Below are positions 17,923 through 26,554 of a DNA stretch of 64,000 nucleotides, piece after piece. This stretch comes from Anaerovirgula multivorans (GTDB lineage: Bacteria > Bacillota > Clostridia > Peptostreptococcales > Natronincolaceae): assembly GCF_900188145.1 (NCBI RefSeq), contig NZ_FZOJ01000021.1, positions 1-64,000 on the forward strand. Direction: 5' to 3'. Every line of letters begins with the position of its first letter. The stretch's first letter is position 1. Made by a program: the position numbers and the translations under genes. The notes under the pieces are model-generated. The model searched no databases. It saw only the letters and a list, made by a program, of their open reading frames with translations, and had not been told where the DNA came from.

Positions 17923-18936
17923 ATGTTTAAAAAGTTTTTAATGTTAGTATTAATTGCAGGACTAACTATATTTGCCGTAGCATGTAGCGGGGAAACCCAA
18001 GAACAGCCAGCAGATAATACAACACCTAATACAGGAACGGAAGAAGAAAATGCTTTAGAACTTAGTGGTGCAGTAATTGTTGATGGTTCAGGTACGGTTT
18101 ACCCTTTGATGGCACATATTGCAGAAGAATATATGACGAATGAACAAAGCAATGTAAGTGTACAAGTGGGTCGTGCTGGTTCCAGTGCTGGTTTCAAAAA
18201 GTTCATACCCGGAGAATTAGATTTCGCTGATGCATCAAGGGCCATTAAAGACGAAGAAGCAGCTGAGCTTGAGGAAAGAGGATTAAAGCTTGGTGAAGAT
18301 GTTTTAGAATTTAAACTAGCACTTGATGGACTAACAATGGTTATTAATAAAGACAACGACTGGGCAAGAGAAATGACAAAAGAAGAAGTTATTGACATGT
18401 ATCTTTCCGGAACATATAAAGAAGATGACAAAGTGCTTTGGTCTGATATACGACCAGATTGGCCAAAAGAAGAAATTAAATTTTATGGGCCAAATGAAAA
18501 CCATGGAACTTATGAATTTTTCTATGAAGTAATCCTAGGTAAACAAGATATGGTTAAGACCGCTAACCTTCAACAAGAATACTCTACATTGGTAGACTTA
18601 GTTGCTAATGATAAAAACGCTATTGCCTTCTTTGGTTTTGGTTACTATATAAACAACCAAGACAAGATTACTGCAGTAAAAATTGACTTTGGAAATGGTG
18701 GAGTTGAACCTACTTTACAAACAATTGGTGAAGATTTACCCTATGCTGGATTTACTCGTCCGGTATTCACATACTTAAATGCAGTATATGCAAAAGAAAA
18801 ACCACAAGTGCTTGATTATGCCAAGTATGTTGTATCTCCTGATGGAGCCCAAAGGTTAGCGGGAGAAAATGGATTTGCGCCACTGCCTGCAGCACAATAT
18901 GCTGATTATCTTAAACAATTAGAAGCAATTAAATAA
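17923..18936 (+). CDS. pstS: Phosphate ABC transporter, substrate-binding lipoprotein
   Basis: A 337-residue extracytoplasmic phosphate-binding protein. The signal peptide ends in the lipobox FAVACS (Cys about residue 21), followed by a Gln/Thr/Glu-rich linker. Phosphate-binding segments are VDGSGTVYPLM (about 53) and VGRAGSSAGFKKF (about 85). It heads the pst operon behind the four-repeat Pho box. A weak hairpin separates it from pstC, which would let the binding protein be made in excess. Confidence 0.94.
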   Translation: MFKKFLMLVLIAGLTIFAVACSGETQEQPADNTTPNTGTEEENALELSGAVIVDGSGTVYPLMAHIAEEYMTNEQSNVSVQVGRAGSSAGFKKFIPGELDFADASRAIKDEEAAELEERGLKLGEDVLEFKLALDGLTMVINKDNDWAREMTKEEVIDMYLSGTYKEDDKVLWSDIRPDWPKEEIKFYGPNENHGTYEFFYEVILGKQDMVKTANLQQEYSTLVDLVANDKNAIAFFGFGYYINNQDKITAVKIDFGNGGVEPTLQTIGEDLPYAGFTRPVFTYLNAVYAKEKPQVLDYAKYVVSPDGAQRLAGENGFAPLPAAQYADYLKQLEAIK

Positions 18937-18961
18937 TCGGTATTGGAAGATAGCTAAATAA

Positions 18962-18997
18962 TTAAGGTGAGGAGGTCCTATGCTTCTCATCTTAATA
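18962..18997 (+). terminator. Partial terminator/attenuator between pstS and pstC
   Basis: TTAAGGTGAG and CTCATCTTAA form a 10-bp stem with one G-U pair, followed by a short T-rich stretch. It would reduce but not stop transcription into pstC. Confidence 0.5.
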
Positions 18998-19069
18998 TTG
19001 TTTAAGGTATTTGAGAAATTAATATAGTGTATACTCCAAATTCAACAGTTTTAGAAAGGAGCATTTATT

Positions 19070-19996
19070 GTGGATAAAACTGTTCGTGTCAAAGATATCA
19101 TTAAAAAAAATATTAATAGCAATAAAAACAGACAAATAGAAAAAATTATGCCTACCCTTTTCTTTTTAGCAGCTACAATATCTATACTCACAACCATTGG
19201 AATTGTGTCAACTTTAGTAGTTGATGCTTACAAATTTTTTAGACAAGTACCAATTAAGGAAGTGTTTAGTACAAAATTAGCTCCTTTAGGTTCCAACCCT
19301 TCTTTTGGTATTTTACCTTTAATTAATGGAACCGTTATTACTTCAATCATTGCAATGGGTGTGGCAATTCCCATCGGATTAACTGCTGCAATTTATCTTA
19401 GTGAATATGCATCAGAAAATTGTAGGAAAGCCCTAAAACCAATTATGGAGCTTTTAGCTGGAATTCCAACAATTGTTTATGGTTTTTTTGCCTACTCCTT
19501 TGTAACTCCTTTGTTAATGACAATAATTCCTGACTTAGGAGCTAAAAATGCTCTTAGCCCAGGAATCGTTATGGGAATCATGATTATTCCTCTTGTTGCT
19601 TCACTTTCTGAAGATGCTATGAATTCTGTTCCAAATGCTATGAGAGAGGGTGCTTTAGCACTGGGTTCAACAAAATTAGAAGTTACAATTAAAGTTGTGG
19701 TACCTGCAGCAATTTCAGGAATTATTGCTTCTTTTGTATTAGGGATTTCTCGTGCTATTGGAGAGACCATGATTGTAGTGATTGCCAGCGGTAGTTCTAA
19801 AAACTTCACATTTGATGTTACTAAATCTATACAAACAATGACTGCATATATTGTGGAATTTACTAGCGGTGATGCTGGTAGCGGTACCCTTGGATATTAC
19901 AGTTTATATGCAGTTGGATTGATACTTTTTGTCTTTACTTTGTTAATGAATTTACTAGCACGATATATCTCTCGTAGATACAGAGAGGAGTACTAA
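19070..19996 (+). CDS. pstC: Phosphate ABC transporter permease PstC
   Basis: A 308-residue permease with about six membrane helices. The start is GTG (19070) after AGAAAGGAG. The coupling EAA-like loop reads NAMREGALALGSTKLEVT, followed by VVPAAISGIIASFVLGISRA, the typical MetI-type signature. It pairs with PstA to form the channel and ends 2 nt before pstA. Confidence 0.94.
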   Translation: MDKTVRVKDIIKKNINSNKNRQIEKIMPTLFFLAATISILTTIGIVSTLVVDAYKFFRQVPIKEVFSTKLAPLGSNPSFGILPLINGTVITSIIAMGVAIPIGLTAAIYLSEYASENCRKALKPIMELLAGIPTIVYGFFAYSFVTPLLMTIIPDLGAKNALSPGIVMGIMIIPLVASLSEDAMNSVPNAMREGALALGSTKLEVTIKVVVPAAISGIIASFVLGISRAIGETMIVVIASGSSKNFTFDVTKSIQTMTAYIVEFTSGDAGSGTLGYYSLYAVGLILFVFTLLMNLLARYISRRYREEY

Positions 19997-19998
19997 CA

Positions 19999-20943
19999 AT
20001 GAATTTTAAAGCTGAAGTTTTAGAGAAGAAAATAATAAATAAACCTAAATATCCAAGAAAATCGGAAGCTATTTACAATACAGAAGCTGGAAGAATCCAA
20101 AAACGCATTATACTAGACAAAGCAGCTAAAATACTTTTTTTGCTATCAACATTGTTTGCTTTGTTGGTTTTGGCTATATTAATTTTTAGAATAGGACATC
20201 AGAGTGTTGGTTGGTTAAGCCTAAAATTCTTAAAAGGCAACTTATCAATTTTCCCAGAGAAGGCAGGAATATATGGGGTCATCATTGGTTCGATACGGCT
20301 AATGGCAGTTGTAGCTCCAGTAACAATAATATTAGGGGTTGCTACAGCCATCTATTTAGAAGAATATGCAAGTAAAGGAAAATTACAAGCATTTATAAAC
20401 ACCAATATTTCTAATTTGGCAGGTGTGCCTTCAGTAATATTCGGACTATTAGGCTTAACTGTATTTGGAAGATTATTGAACTTAGGTTCCAGTATACTTG
20501 CAGGAGGATTAACGATGTCCTTGTTAGTTCTTCCGATTGTTGTAGTAGCAAGTCAAGAAGCAATACGGGCCGTACCTGGCTTCCTAAGAGATGCATCCTA
20601 TGCTATGGGTGCTTCAAAGTGGGCAACAATAAGAACCGTTGTTTTACCAGTAGCATTACCAGGAATTTTAACAGGATCTATTTTAGCGCTTTCAAGAGCA
20701 ATAGGAGAAACTGCCCCCTTAGTTGTCCTTGGGATCCCAACGTTAATTTTAAAAATACCCACCAGTATCATGGACGATTTTACAGCACTTCCAATTCAAA
20801 TTTATTACTGGACACTTGATACGGTTCTCACAGCAGAATACGCAAACCTTGCTGCCGCCACGATTATAGTATTACTGGTGATGTTATTCTTGATGAATTC
20901 AACTGCAATTTTTATAAGAAACAAGTTTCAAAAACGATATTAA
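19999..20943 (+). CDS. pstA: Phosphate ABC transporter permease PstA
   Basis: A 314-residue permease with a longer N-terminal cytoplasmic extension (about 45 residues) before TM1. The coupling loop contains [19 protein letters not shown] and then [20 protein letters not shown]. It starts 2 nt after pstC stops and is followed by pstB after 16 nt. Confidence 0.94.
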   Translation: MNFKAEVLEKKIINKPKYPRKSEAIYNTEAGRIQKRIILDKAAKILFLLSTLFALLVLAILIFRIGHQSVGWLSLKFLKGNLSIFPEKAGIYGVIIGSIRLMAVVAPVTIILGVATAIYLEEYASKGKLQAFINTNISNLAGVPSVIFGLLGLTVFGRLLNLGSSILAGGLTMSLLVLPIVVVASQEAIRAVPGFLRDASYAMGASKWATIRTVVLPVALPGILTGSILALSRAIGETAPLVVLGIPTLILKIPTSIMDDFTALPIQIYYWTLDTVLTAEYANLAAATIIVLLVMLFLMNSTAIFIRNKFQKRY

Positions 20944-20959
20944 AATAGGAGGACTTACT

Positions 20960-21748
20960 TTGACAATTCCAATTGATAAAAATAACAAAGGGCAGAATGT
21001 CATATATGATGTTAAAAATTTAGATCTTTGGTATGGCAACGATCAAGCATTAAAAAATCTTGATTTTGCCATAGGAGAAAATGAAGTTACTGCAATTATT
21101 GGACCTTCGGGCTGCGGTAAGTCTACATTCATAAAAACGCTAAATCGTATGATAGAAATGATTCCAAATGTAAGAACATCAGGCGAAATTCTCTATCGAG
21201 GAACCAATATTTTTGATAAATCAGTTAGGGTAGAAGAGCTAAGGACCAAAGTGGGAATGGTATTTCAAAAACCTAACCCATTCCCGAAATCCATCTATGA
21301 AAATGTTGTGTATGGACCGAAAATCCATGGAATTCGTAATAAAAAGCAATTAATGGAAATCGTCGAAACAAGCTTGAAGAGTGCTGCTTTATGGGATGAA
21401 GTTAAGGATCGCCTACATGACAATGCATATGGGTTGTCAGGTGGACAACAACAGAGACTTTGCATTGCCAGATGTCTTGCAATTCAGCCAGACGTTTTGT
21501 TAATGGATGAACCGACTTCTGCATTAGATCCTATTGCTACCCATAGAATAGAAGAACTAATAGAAGAATTAAAGAAAAACTATACAATAGTTATTGTTAC
21601 CCATTCAATGCATCAAGCAGGACGTATTTCTGATAAAACGGCATTTTTCTTATCAGGAGAGATTATCGAATTTGGAAAGACCACAGTAATTTTCTCAAAT
21701 CCCAAGGATCAACGAACTGAAGATTATATAACAGGAAGATTTGGTTAA
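20960..21748 (+). CDS. pstB: Phosphate ABC transporter ATPase PstB
   Basis: A 262-residue ATPase with Walker A GPSGCGKS (residues 48-55), signature LSGGQQQRL, Walker [14 protein letters not shown] and the switch histidine in VTHSMHQA. The TTG start at 20960 follows AGGAGG. It energises uptake through PstC/PstA. The length is normal. Confidence 0.95.
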   Translation: MTIPIDKNNKGQNVIYDVKNLDLWYGNDQALKNLDFAIGENEVTAIIGPSGCGKSTFIKTLNRMIEMIPNVRTSGEILYRGTNIFDKSVRVEELRTKVGMVFQKPNPFPKSIYENVVYGPKIHGIRNKKQLMEIVETSLKSAALWDEVKDRLHDNAYGLSGGQQQRLCIARCLAIQPDVLLMDEPTSALDPIATHRIEELIEELKKNYTIVIVTHSMHQAGRISDKTAFFLSGEIIEFGKTTVIFSNPKDQRTEDYITGRFG

Positions 21749-21765
21749 AATAAGGGGGAAGATAA

Positions 21766-22416
21766 ATGAGAAACAATTATTTTCAACAACTAAAACAGTT
21801 AAATATACAATTATTGAAAATGGGAGCCATGGTGCAGGACATCATTGAAGTATCTGTGCAGGCATTGGCAAAGCAAGATATAGAGATGGCTAGAAGGGTG
21901 TATCAACTAGATGACAAAATAGATGAGTCAGAACTACAAATCGAACATGAGTGTATGAAATTGTTAGCATTACAGCAGCCTATGGCAAAGGATTTAAGGG
22001 TAGTAGGAACCATTATGAAGATTATTACTGATTTAGAACGTATGGGGGATCATGCCGTAAATATTGCTAAAATAACCTTAGCTATTGGTAATGAACCTCT
22101 TATAAAACCACTTATTGACATTCCTAAGATGGCAAAGTTATCAGAAGATATGGTGAAGAAAAGCTTAGATGCCTTTATGAAGGAAGACATTGATTTAGCA
22201 GAAGAGGTGGCCCACGATGATGAAGCAGTGGATGAATTATACGGAGCCATTTATACAGAATTAATTAGTATGATGATAGAAAATCCCAATATTGTGAAAC
22301 AGGCAACTCATCTGCTTTTTATTGGAAGATACCTAGAACGTATTGCTGATCATGCCACTAATATAGGTGAAAGAGTTATTTATATGGTAACAGGAGAACG
22401 AGTAGAAATAAACTAG
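21766..22416 (+). CDS. phoU: Phosphate uptake regulator PhoU
   Basis: A 216-residue all-helical protein with two repeated PhoU modules. DLERMGDHAVNIAKI (about residue 88) and YLERIADHATNIGERV (about 190) are the metal-cluster helices of each repeat. It closes the pst operon. PhoU links transporter state to the phosphate-responsive kinase in known systems; no such kinase is in the window. Confidence 0.94.
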   Translation: MRNNYFQQLKQLNIQLLKMGAMVQDIIEVSVQALAKQDIEMARRVYQLDDKIDESELQIEHECMKLLALQQPMAKDLRVVGTIMKIITDLERMGDHAVNIAKITLAIGNEPLIKPLIDIPKMAKLSEDMVKKSLDAFMKEDIDLAEEVAHDDEAVDELYGAIYTELISMMIENPNIVKQATHLLFIGRYLERIADHATNIGERVIYMVTGERVEIN

Positions 22417-22425
22417 TCATATTTT

Positions 22426-22462
22426 AAAAGGATGTAAAAATTTTTTCCTGTATCCTTTATTT
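22426..22462 (+). terminator. Terminator of the pst operon
   Basis: AAAAGGAT and ATCCTTT flank an A/T-rich loop and are followed by ATTTAT. The stem is short, so confidence is moderate. Confidence 0.55.
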
Positions 22463-22561
22463 ATCAAGATACCTAACAATAATTATTATTTAAAAATATT
22501 TAAAAAAATAAAGATTTATGTTATTATAGTAGGTGTAATCAATAGCAGGAGGTGTATTTAT

Positions 22562-23173
22562 TTGACAAAACAACAAAAAATTGCAGCAATATTATTGCCC
22601 TTGTTAGCACTTGCTATACTTTTCGGTGGGGACATGGTGTTTGGTGGTCCCGAAAGTGCATTCTATGAAGGAGCAGCAGAAGGTTATGCGGGGGAGATTA
22701 GAGTAAGAGTAGAAGTTGCAGCTGGTGAAATTTTATCTATTGAGATACTAGAGATTAATGATACACCAGGACTTGGTGATAAGGCAGCTGGAACAATTAC
22801 TGACAGTATTATTGAAGCCCAGTCTACAGAAGTAGATGTTGTATCTGGAGCTACTATGTCTAGTTTAGGCACAATTAATGCGGTGGAAGCTGCTTTAGCT
22901 CAGGCTCCCGCCACCTATCCAGATGGTACACATGAAGGGGTAGGACAAGGCTATAATGGTGATATTAAAGTTAAAGTGAACGTATCAAATGGAGCCATAC
23001 AATCTATTGAAGTAGTAGAGATTAACGATACCCAAGGTTTGGGAGATGCTGCTGCTGACACCATAGCAGAAAGAATCGTTGAAGCTCAATCTACAGAGGT
23101 GGACGTGGTCACCAATGCAACTATGTCTAGTAGAGGTATGATTCAAGCTGTAAGAGATGCATTAGGATTATAA
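22562..23173 (+). CDS. Exported protein with two tandem FMN-binding domains
   Basis: A 203-residue protein: an N-terminal hydrophobic anchor (about 6-25), then two homologous FMN-binding repeats (about 35-115 and 120-203). Each has the pattern EGYAGEIRVRVEV or QGYNGDIKVKVNV, IEINDTPGLGD and EAQSTEVDVV. The first ends SGATMSS, matching the Thr flavinylation-type motif used by ApbE. The second reads TNATMSS, with Asn for Gly. The TTG start follows AGGAGGTG. A role in extracytoplasmic electron transfer is inferred; no ApbE or Rnf partner is nearby. Confidence 0.85.
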   Translation: MTKQQKIAAILLPLLALAILFGGDMVFGGPESAFYEGAAEGYAGEIRVRVEVAAGEILSIEILEINDTPGLGDKAAGTITDSIIEAQSTEVDVVSGATMSSLGTINAVEAALAQAPATYPDGTHEGVGQGYNGDIKVKVNVSNGAIQSIEVVEINDTQGLGDAAADTIAERIVEAQSTEVDVVTNATMSSRGMIQAVRDALGL

Positions 23174-23187
23174 ATAACTAACATATG

Positions 23188-23221
23188 AAACCTCGAGAGA
23201 TATCTTCTCGAGGTTTTCTTT
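23188..23221 (+). terminator. Terminator after the FMN-binding gene
   Basis: AAACCTCGAGA pairs with TCTCGAGGTTT around a short loop and is followed by TCTTT. Confidence 0.85.
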
Positions 23222-23249
23222 AGTCTATAAAGGAGGTTTGTTCTGCAAT

Positions 23250-23284
23250 AAAAAGGGAACCCCACATAGGAATTCCCTTTATTT
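23250..23284 (-). terminator. Terminator of nhaC
   Basis: On the minus strand AAAGGGAA and TTCCCTTT pair around a 13-nt loop, with a T-rich tail. It lies 20 bp past the nhaC stop. Confidence 0.75.
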
Positions 23285-23303
23285 ACTAAATAATGTACTT
23301 TAA

Positions 23304-24716
23304 TTAGGATGCTGCTGGTTTCTTCTCAGCTTCATCAAGCTTAGTAATACTAAATCCAGTAAAGCCGTAAATCACAGCGATAATTGGATTTAATAGATTT
23401 AGGAAGGCATATGGAGCGTAGGCAAAAGGATGAACCCCTAAGGTAGTATGCATAAAAGCTCCACAGGTATTCCAAGGGATCAATGGAGAAGTAATCGTAC
23501 CAGCATCCTCTAATGTTCTAGATAGAACCTTAGGATGAATACCTCTTTCATGATAAAGGTCCTTGTACATTCTACCTGGTATAACAAGTGATAAATATTG
23601 TTCACCTGTTAATAAGTTAACTGCAATACCAGTTAATACAGTTGCAAGGATTAAGGAACCTGTTCCGTGGGCTAGCTTCATGATTGCTGCACCTACTGCG
23701 TGTAGCATACCGGTTTTCTCCAATATGCCACCGAAGGATAATGCTATTAAAATCAAGGAAACAGTCCACATCATACCGTCTAATCCACCACGACTTAATA
23801 AATCATCTACAATTTCTACACCAGATTCCATAGCAAATCCATAGTGAGCCGCATCGATAACGTCACCAAAGTTTGCACCTTGGAAAACCATAGCGAAAAT
23901 TGCACCCAATATGGAACCGCCGATTAGACCTGGTATAGCTGGCACCTTCATTACAACGATAAGGATAACAACAATTGGTGGGATTAACAATAATGGAGAA
24001 ATCATAAAGTTTTCTTGCATGGTTGTTAACATGATATTGATGTTTTCCATATCTAAGGCACGGCCTGCATATTTAGCGCCAATAATTCCATAAAGAATAA
24101 GGGCGATAATTAAACTAGGCACAGTTGTATAGAACATATGCTTAATATGATCAAATAAGGTAGATCCCGCCATAGCAGGTGCTAGGTTGGTTGTATCAGA
24201 TAATGGAGACATTTTATCTCCAAAGTAAGCTCCAGAAACGATGGCACCAGCTACGATATAATCTGGGATACCTAAACCAGACCCTACACCAAGTAAAGCG
24301 ATACCTACAGTACCTGCAGTTGTCCAAGAACTACCTGTAGATATGGAAACTACACCACAAATAAGACAAGTGGCAACTAAGAAAATTCCAGGAGACAATA
24401 TTTGTAATCCATAGAAAATCATTGTAGGAACAGTACCACTTAAAATCCATGTACCAATAATCGTACCGATAACCATTAAGATTAAGCTGGCCTGCATCCC
24501 CATTTTAATTGTATCAAGAATACCTTCTTCTAACTCACCCCAAGTAAATCCTAATTGGAATATTGCTACAGCAGATGCCACAATAATAGCAAGTATAATC
24601 GGGATATGGGGGTCGGCTTCAAACTTAATGATAGACACAGATAAAACCACGATTAAAAAGACAATAGGAATTAGTGCGTGCCAAAAAGTAGCTTGTTTTT
24701 TAGATTTCATACTCAT
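23304..24716 (-). CDS. nhaC: Na+/H+ antiporter NhaC family
   Basis: A 470-residue membrane protein with about 11-12 helices. Conserved blocks include STGSSWTTAGTVGIALLGVG, GAYFGDKMSPLSDTTNLAPA (about residue 165) and LTGEQYLSLVIPGRMYKD, all typical of NhaC. The gene starts ATG at 24716 after GGAGGAAGG. It extrudes sodium in exchange for protons, useful in a saline or alkaline habitat. Amino-acid/antiport relatives exist, so ion specificity is inferred. Confidence 0.9.
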   Translation of the reverse strand: MSMKSKKQATFWHALIPIVFLIVVLSVSIIKFEADPHIPIILAIIVASAVAIFQLGFTWGELEEGILDTIKMGMQASLILMVIGTIIGTWILSGTVPTMIFYGLQILSPGIFLVATCLICGVVSISTGSSWTTAGTVGIALLGVGSGLGIPDYIVAGAIVSGAYFGDKMSPLSDTTNLAPAMAGSTLFDHIKHMFYTTVPSLIIALILYGIIGAKYAGRALDMENINIMLTTMQENFMISPLLLIPPIVVILIVVMKVPAIPGLIGGSILGAIFAMVFQGANFGDVIDAAHYGFAMESGVEIVDDLLSRGGLDGMMWTVSLILIALSFGGILEKTGMLHAVGAAIMKLAHGTGSLILATVLTGIAVNLLTGEQYLSLVIPGRMYKDLYHERGIHPKVLSRTLEDAGTITSPLIPWNTCGAFMHTTLGVHPFAYAPYAFLNLLNPIIAVIYGFTGFSITKLDEAEKKPAAS

Positions 24717-25191
24717 ACCTTTTCCTTCCTCCTTTATAATTTGATAATTCCATGATTAACATGCTGTAACTGTTTACAATAATATTCTGTCTAATTCTTT
24801 GAACAGCATAGGTTTGTATAATAATACCATAAAAAATCAGAAAATTCAAATCTGATTTTACTACCTAAAAAAAATCAATAAATCGTTTGTTTTTTTATAT
24901 CTATGAAGTGAAAGCAAGTAGTATACCTAGTTTGACCCTGTTTTTTCAGTTGAAAACGAATAGGATAATTATGATAAAAAATACACAACTATACAATGAG
25001 AAGAGAAGTCACATTAGCAGTATAATCCATGAAAATTTAAAAAACACTCCAAAGTCAATTATACAGCAAAAAGAATAAAAATTCAAATATTTTGCTGCTT
25101 GAAAATATTGACTTTTTTTGTGCTAAAGCATATAATAAACACATACCCCCCTCCTATAGAGGGGGAGTCTAAGAGTGAAGGAGATAAGGAG
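24717..25191. other. Intergenic gap with hairpins upstream of the selenoprotein gene
   Basis: 475 bases with no convincing gene. A 35-codon frame (ATG 24971, ends 25078) has only a weak ribosome site and an AT-biased composition. An imperfect hairpin with a seven-T tract near 25080-25123 looks like a terminator. CCCCCTC/GAGGGGG (25147-25165) is a 7-bp GC-rich stem 26 nt before the selenoprotein ATG and may be regulatory. Confidence 0.4.
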
Positions 25192-25479
25192 ATGAAAATT
25201 TTACTAACAGAAGCTGCTAAGGAAGAAATCCTTAAGCAAAATACAAGAAATAAAGCCATCCGAATTTATGCCGGTGGTTTTGGATGAGGTGGTCCTAAAT
25301 TTGGATTATCTCTGGATGAGGTTAAAGATACAGATGCTGTTAAGGATGTTGATGGAATGAAATTTGTAATTGAGAAGAGCTTGGATGAACAATATGAAGA
25401 AGTGACGGTAGATTTCATGAAAAATTGGTTTAGTAAGCAGTTTGCTGTATCCTTGAAGTATGGTGGCGGTTGTAATTAA
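25192..25479 (+). CDS. HesB-like selenoprotein (Sec at in-frame TGA)
   Basis: A 95-residue HesB/IscA-like protein. Codon 32 is TGA (25285-25287) in the context GGFG-Sec-GGPKFGLSLDEV, where relatives have Cys. The frame is open and conserved-looking on both sides and ends GGGCN before TAA at 25477. GAAGGAG lies 8 nt before the ATG. A HesB-like selenoprotein with this GGFGUGG motif is a predicted family in anaerobes. The Sec and C-terminal Cys probably form the redox or cluster-binding pair. Standard translation would stop after 31 residues and lose two thirds of the protein. Confidence 0.88.
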
Positions 25480-25485
25480 ATAAAA

Positions 25486-25539
25486 GCTATTAACAATTAA
25501 CCCCTTTCAATTTATTGAAAGGGGTTAATTGTTAATAGC
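25486..25539. terminator. Long 26-bp perfect hairpin, bidirectional terminator
   Basis: Positions 25486-25511 pair perfectly with 25514-25539 around a 2-nt loop; the core is AACCCCTTTCAAT/ATTGAAAGGGGTT. It separates the convergent selenoprotein and zinc-ribbon genes and includes the last codons and stop of the latter. The stem is far longer than ordinary terminators in this window. Confidence 0.75.
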
Positions 25540-25695
25540 AATAGGAACCGCAGAGGTAGTACCATCTTCTAATATTTTAAATATTTGAAGTTCATGTTTT
25601 TTCGAATAAAAAATTTCAATAAAGCAATTGCTGCAAAAATATCTAGATTTACTAAGCTTACCAGTATGTTCATTACCGCAGATAGGACACTTCAT
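25525..25695 (-). CDS. Small zinc-ribbon protein
   Basis: A 56-residue protein with two CxxC knuckles: CPIC (Cys3, Cys6) and CSNC (Cys21, Cys24). The start at 25695 is set by GGGAGGGA 5 nt upstream; a longer start at 25710 is rejected. The C-terminus (IAINN) is encoded inside the long hairpin. No specific family was recognised; nucleic-acid or metal binding is inferred from the ribbon alone. Confidence 0.7.
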   Translation of the reverse strand: MKCPICGNEHTGKLSKSRYFCSNCFIEIFYSKKHELQIFKILEDGTTSAVPIAINN

Positions 25696-25932
25696 TGAAC
25701 TCCCTCCCAATACTATATTTTATAAGTTTTATTTTAATATAGATAGATTCTATGTAAAGTTGATAGCTCACTAAAATTTTAGTCAGTAGGTGTATAATTA
25801 CAATTATTGCTAATTATAATTATATACGACGAAATATATTTTGACAAGCAAATAATTTGAAAATGAAAACATTATATATTGAAACTATGTTACAAATCGT
25901 TATATAATAAATAGCATAAGAAGAAAGGACGG

Positions 25933-26382
25933 TTGATTAAATTGACGGAGCAACGAATAGCCCAATTACTTCAAAACTTTTATATAGTCTTTGGAGGTTG
26001 GATGCGATACCAATATAAGAATATGGATCAAGATAAATGTCTAACTCTTTCTCAGTTTCAAGTTTTGTTTATTATAAAGGATTTTGGTCTTTGCAATATG
26101 TCATGTCTTAGTGAAGCCATAGAGGTTAGCAAAGGAACCATGACTTCTATGTTAAACAAGCTGGTGGAGGAAGGCTATGTAGAGAGAAGCACTTCCCCAA
26201 AGGACCGAAGAAATGTATACGTTAGTTTAACCCCAAAAGGTGATGATAAAGTAAATTATATGAAAGAAAAACTATTAAAAGCTATTGTTGAAACACTATC
26301 ACAGCTGGAAGAAAACCAAAAAGAGGAAATAGATAAAGGGCTAGAAACCTTAGGCATTGCTTTTAAGGTAAAAAGGTCTTAA
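25933..26382 (+). CDS. MarR family transcriptional regulator
   Basis: A 149-residue winged-helix regulator. The DNA-binding helix region is LSEAIEVSKGTMTSMLNKLV (about residues 60-80) and the wing DRRNVYVSLTPKG (about 95-107). Start codons are TTG (25933 or 25942) after AGAAAGGACGG; neither spacing is ideal. It forms a single unit with its own terminator. The ligand and targets are not evident from its neighbours. Confidence 0.88.
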   Translation: MIKLTEQRIAQLLQNFYIVFGGWMRYQYKNMDQDKCLTLSQFQVLFIIKDFGLCNMSCLSEAIEVSKGTMTSMLNKLVEEGYVERSTSPKDRRNVYVSLTPKGDDKVNYMKEKLLKAIVETLSQLEENQKEEIDKGLETLGIAFKVKRS

Positions 26383-26384
26383 AA

Positions 26385-26430
26385 ATAACCCCGTGCATTT
26401 TCAATCTCTTGAAAATATACGGGGTTATAT
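26385..26430 (+). terminator. Terminator after the MarR gene
   Basis: ATAACCCCGT pairs with ACGGGGTTAT, and inside it ATTTTCAA pairs with TTGAAAAT, giving an extended two-part stem. Confidence 0.85.
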
Positions 26431-26554
26431 TATGCAACAGAAGGTGGAATTATGCACAAGGAATTAAATTTTTTCATATTATATACTACAGTAATGGATT
26501 GAACTAAAAACTATTGAAGACCGTAGGACTCAAAAGAATAAGGGGGTAAAGGAG

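Noticed and set aside
24887..25078. 63-codon frame upstream of the selenoprotein
   Set aside because: AT-driven composition, weak start signals and no recognisable domain; only noted as part of the intergenic gap.
25285..25287. TGA read as a nonsense mutation making a pseudogene
   Set aside because: The context GGFG-TGA-GGP matches a Cys position, the frame is undamaged on both sides and the C-terminal GGGC is kept, so selenocysteine is the better explanation.
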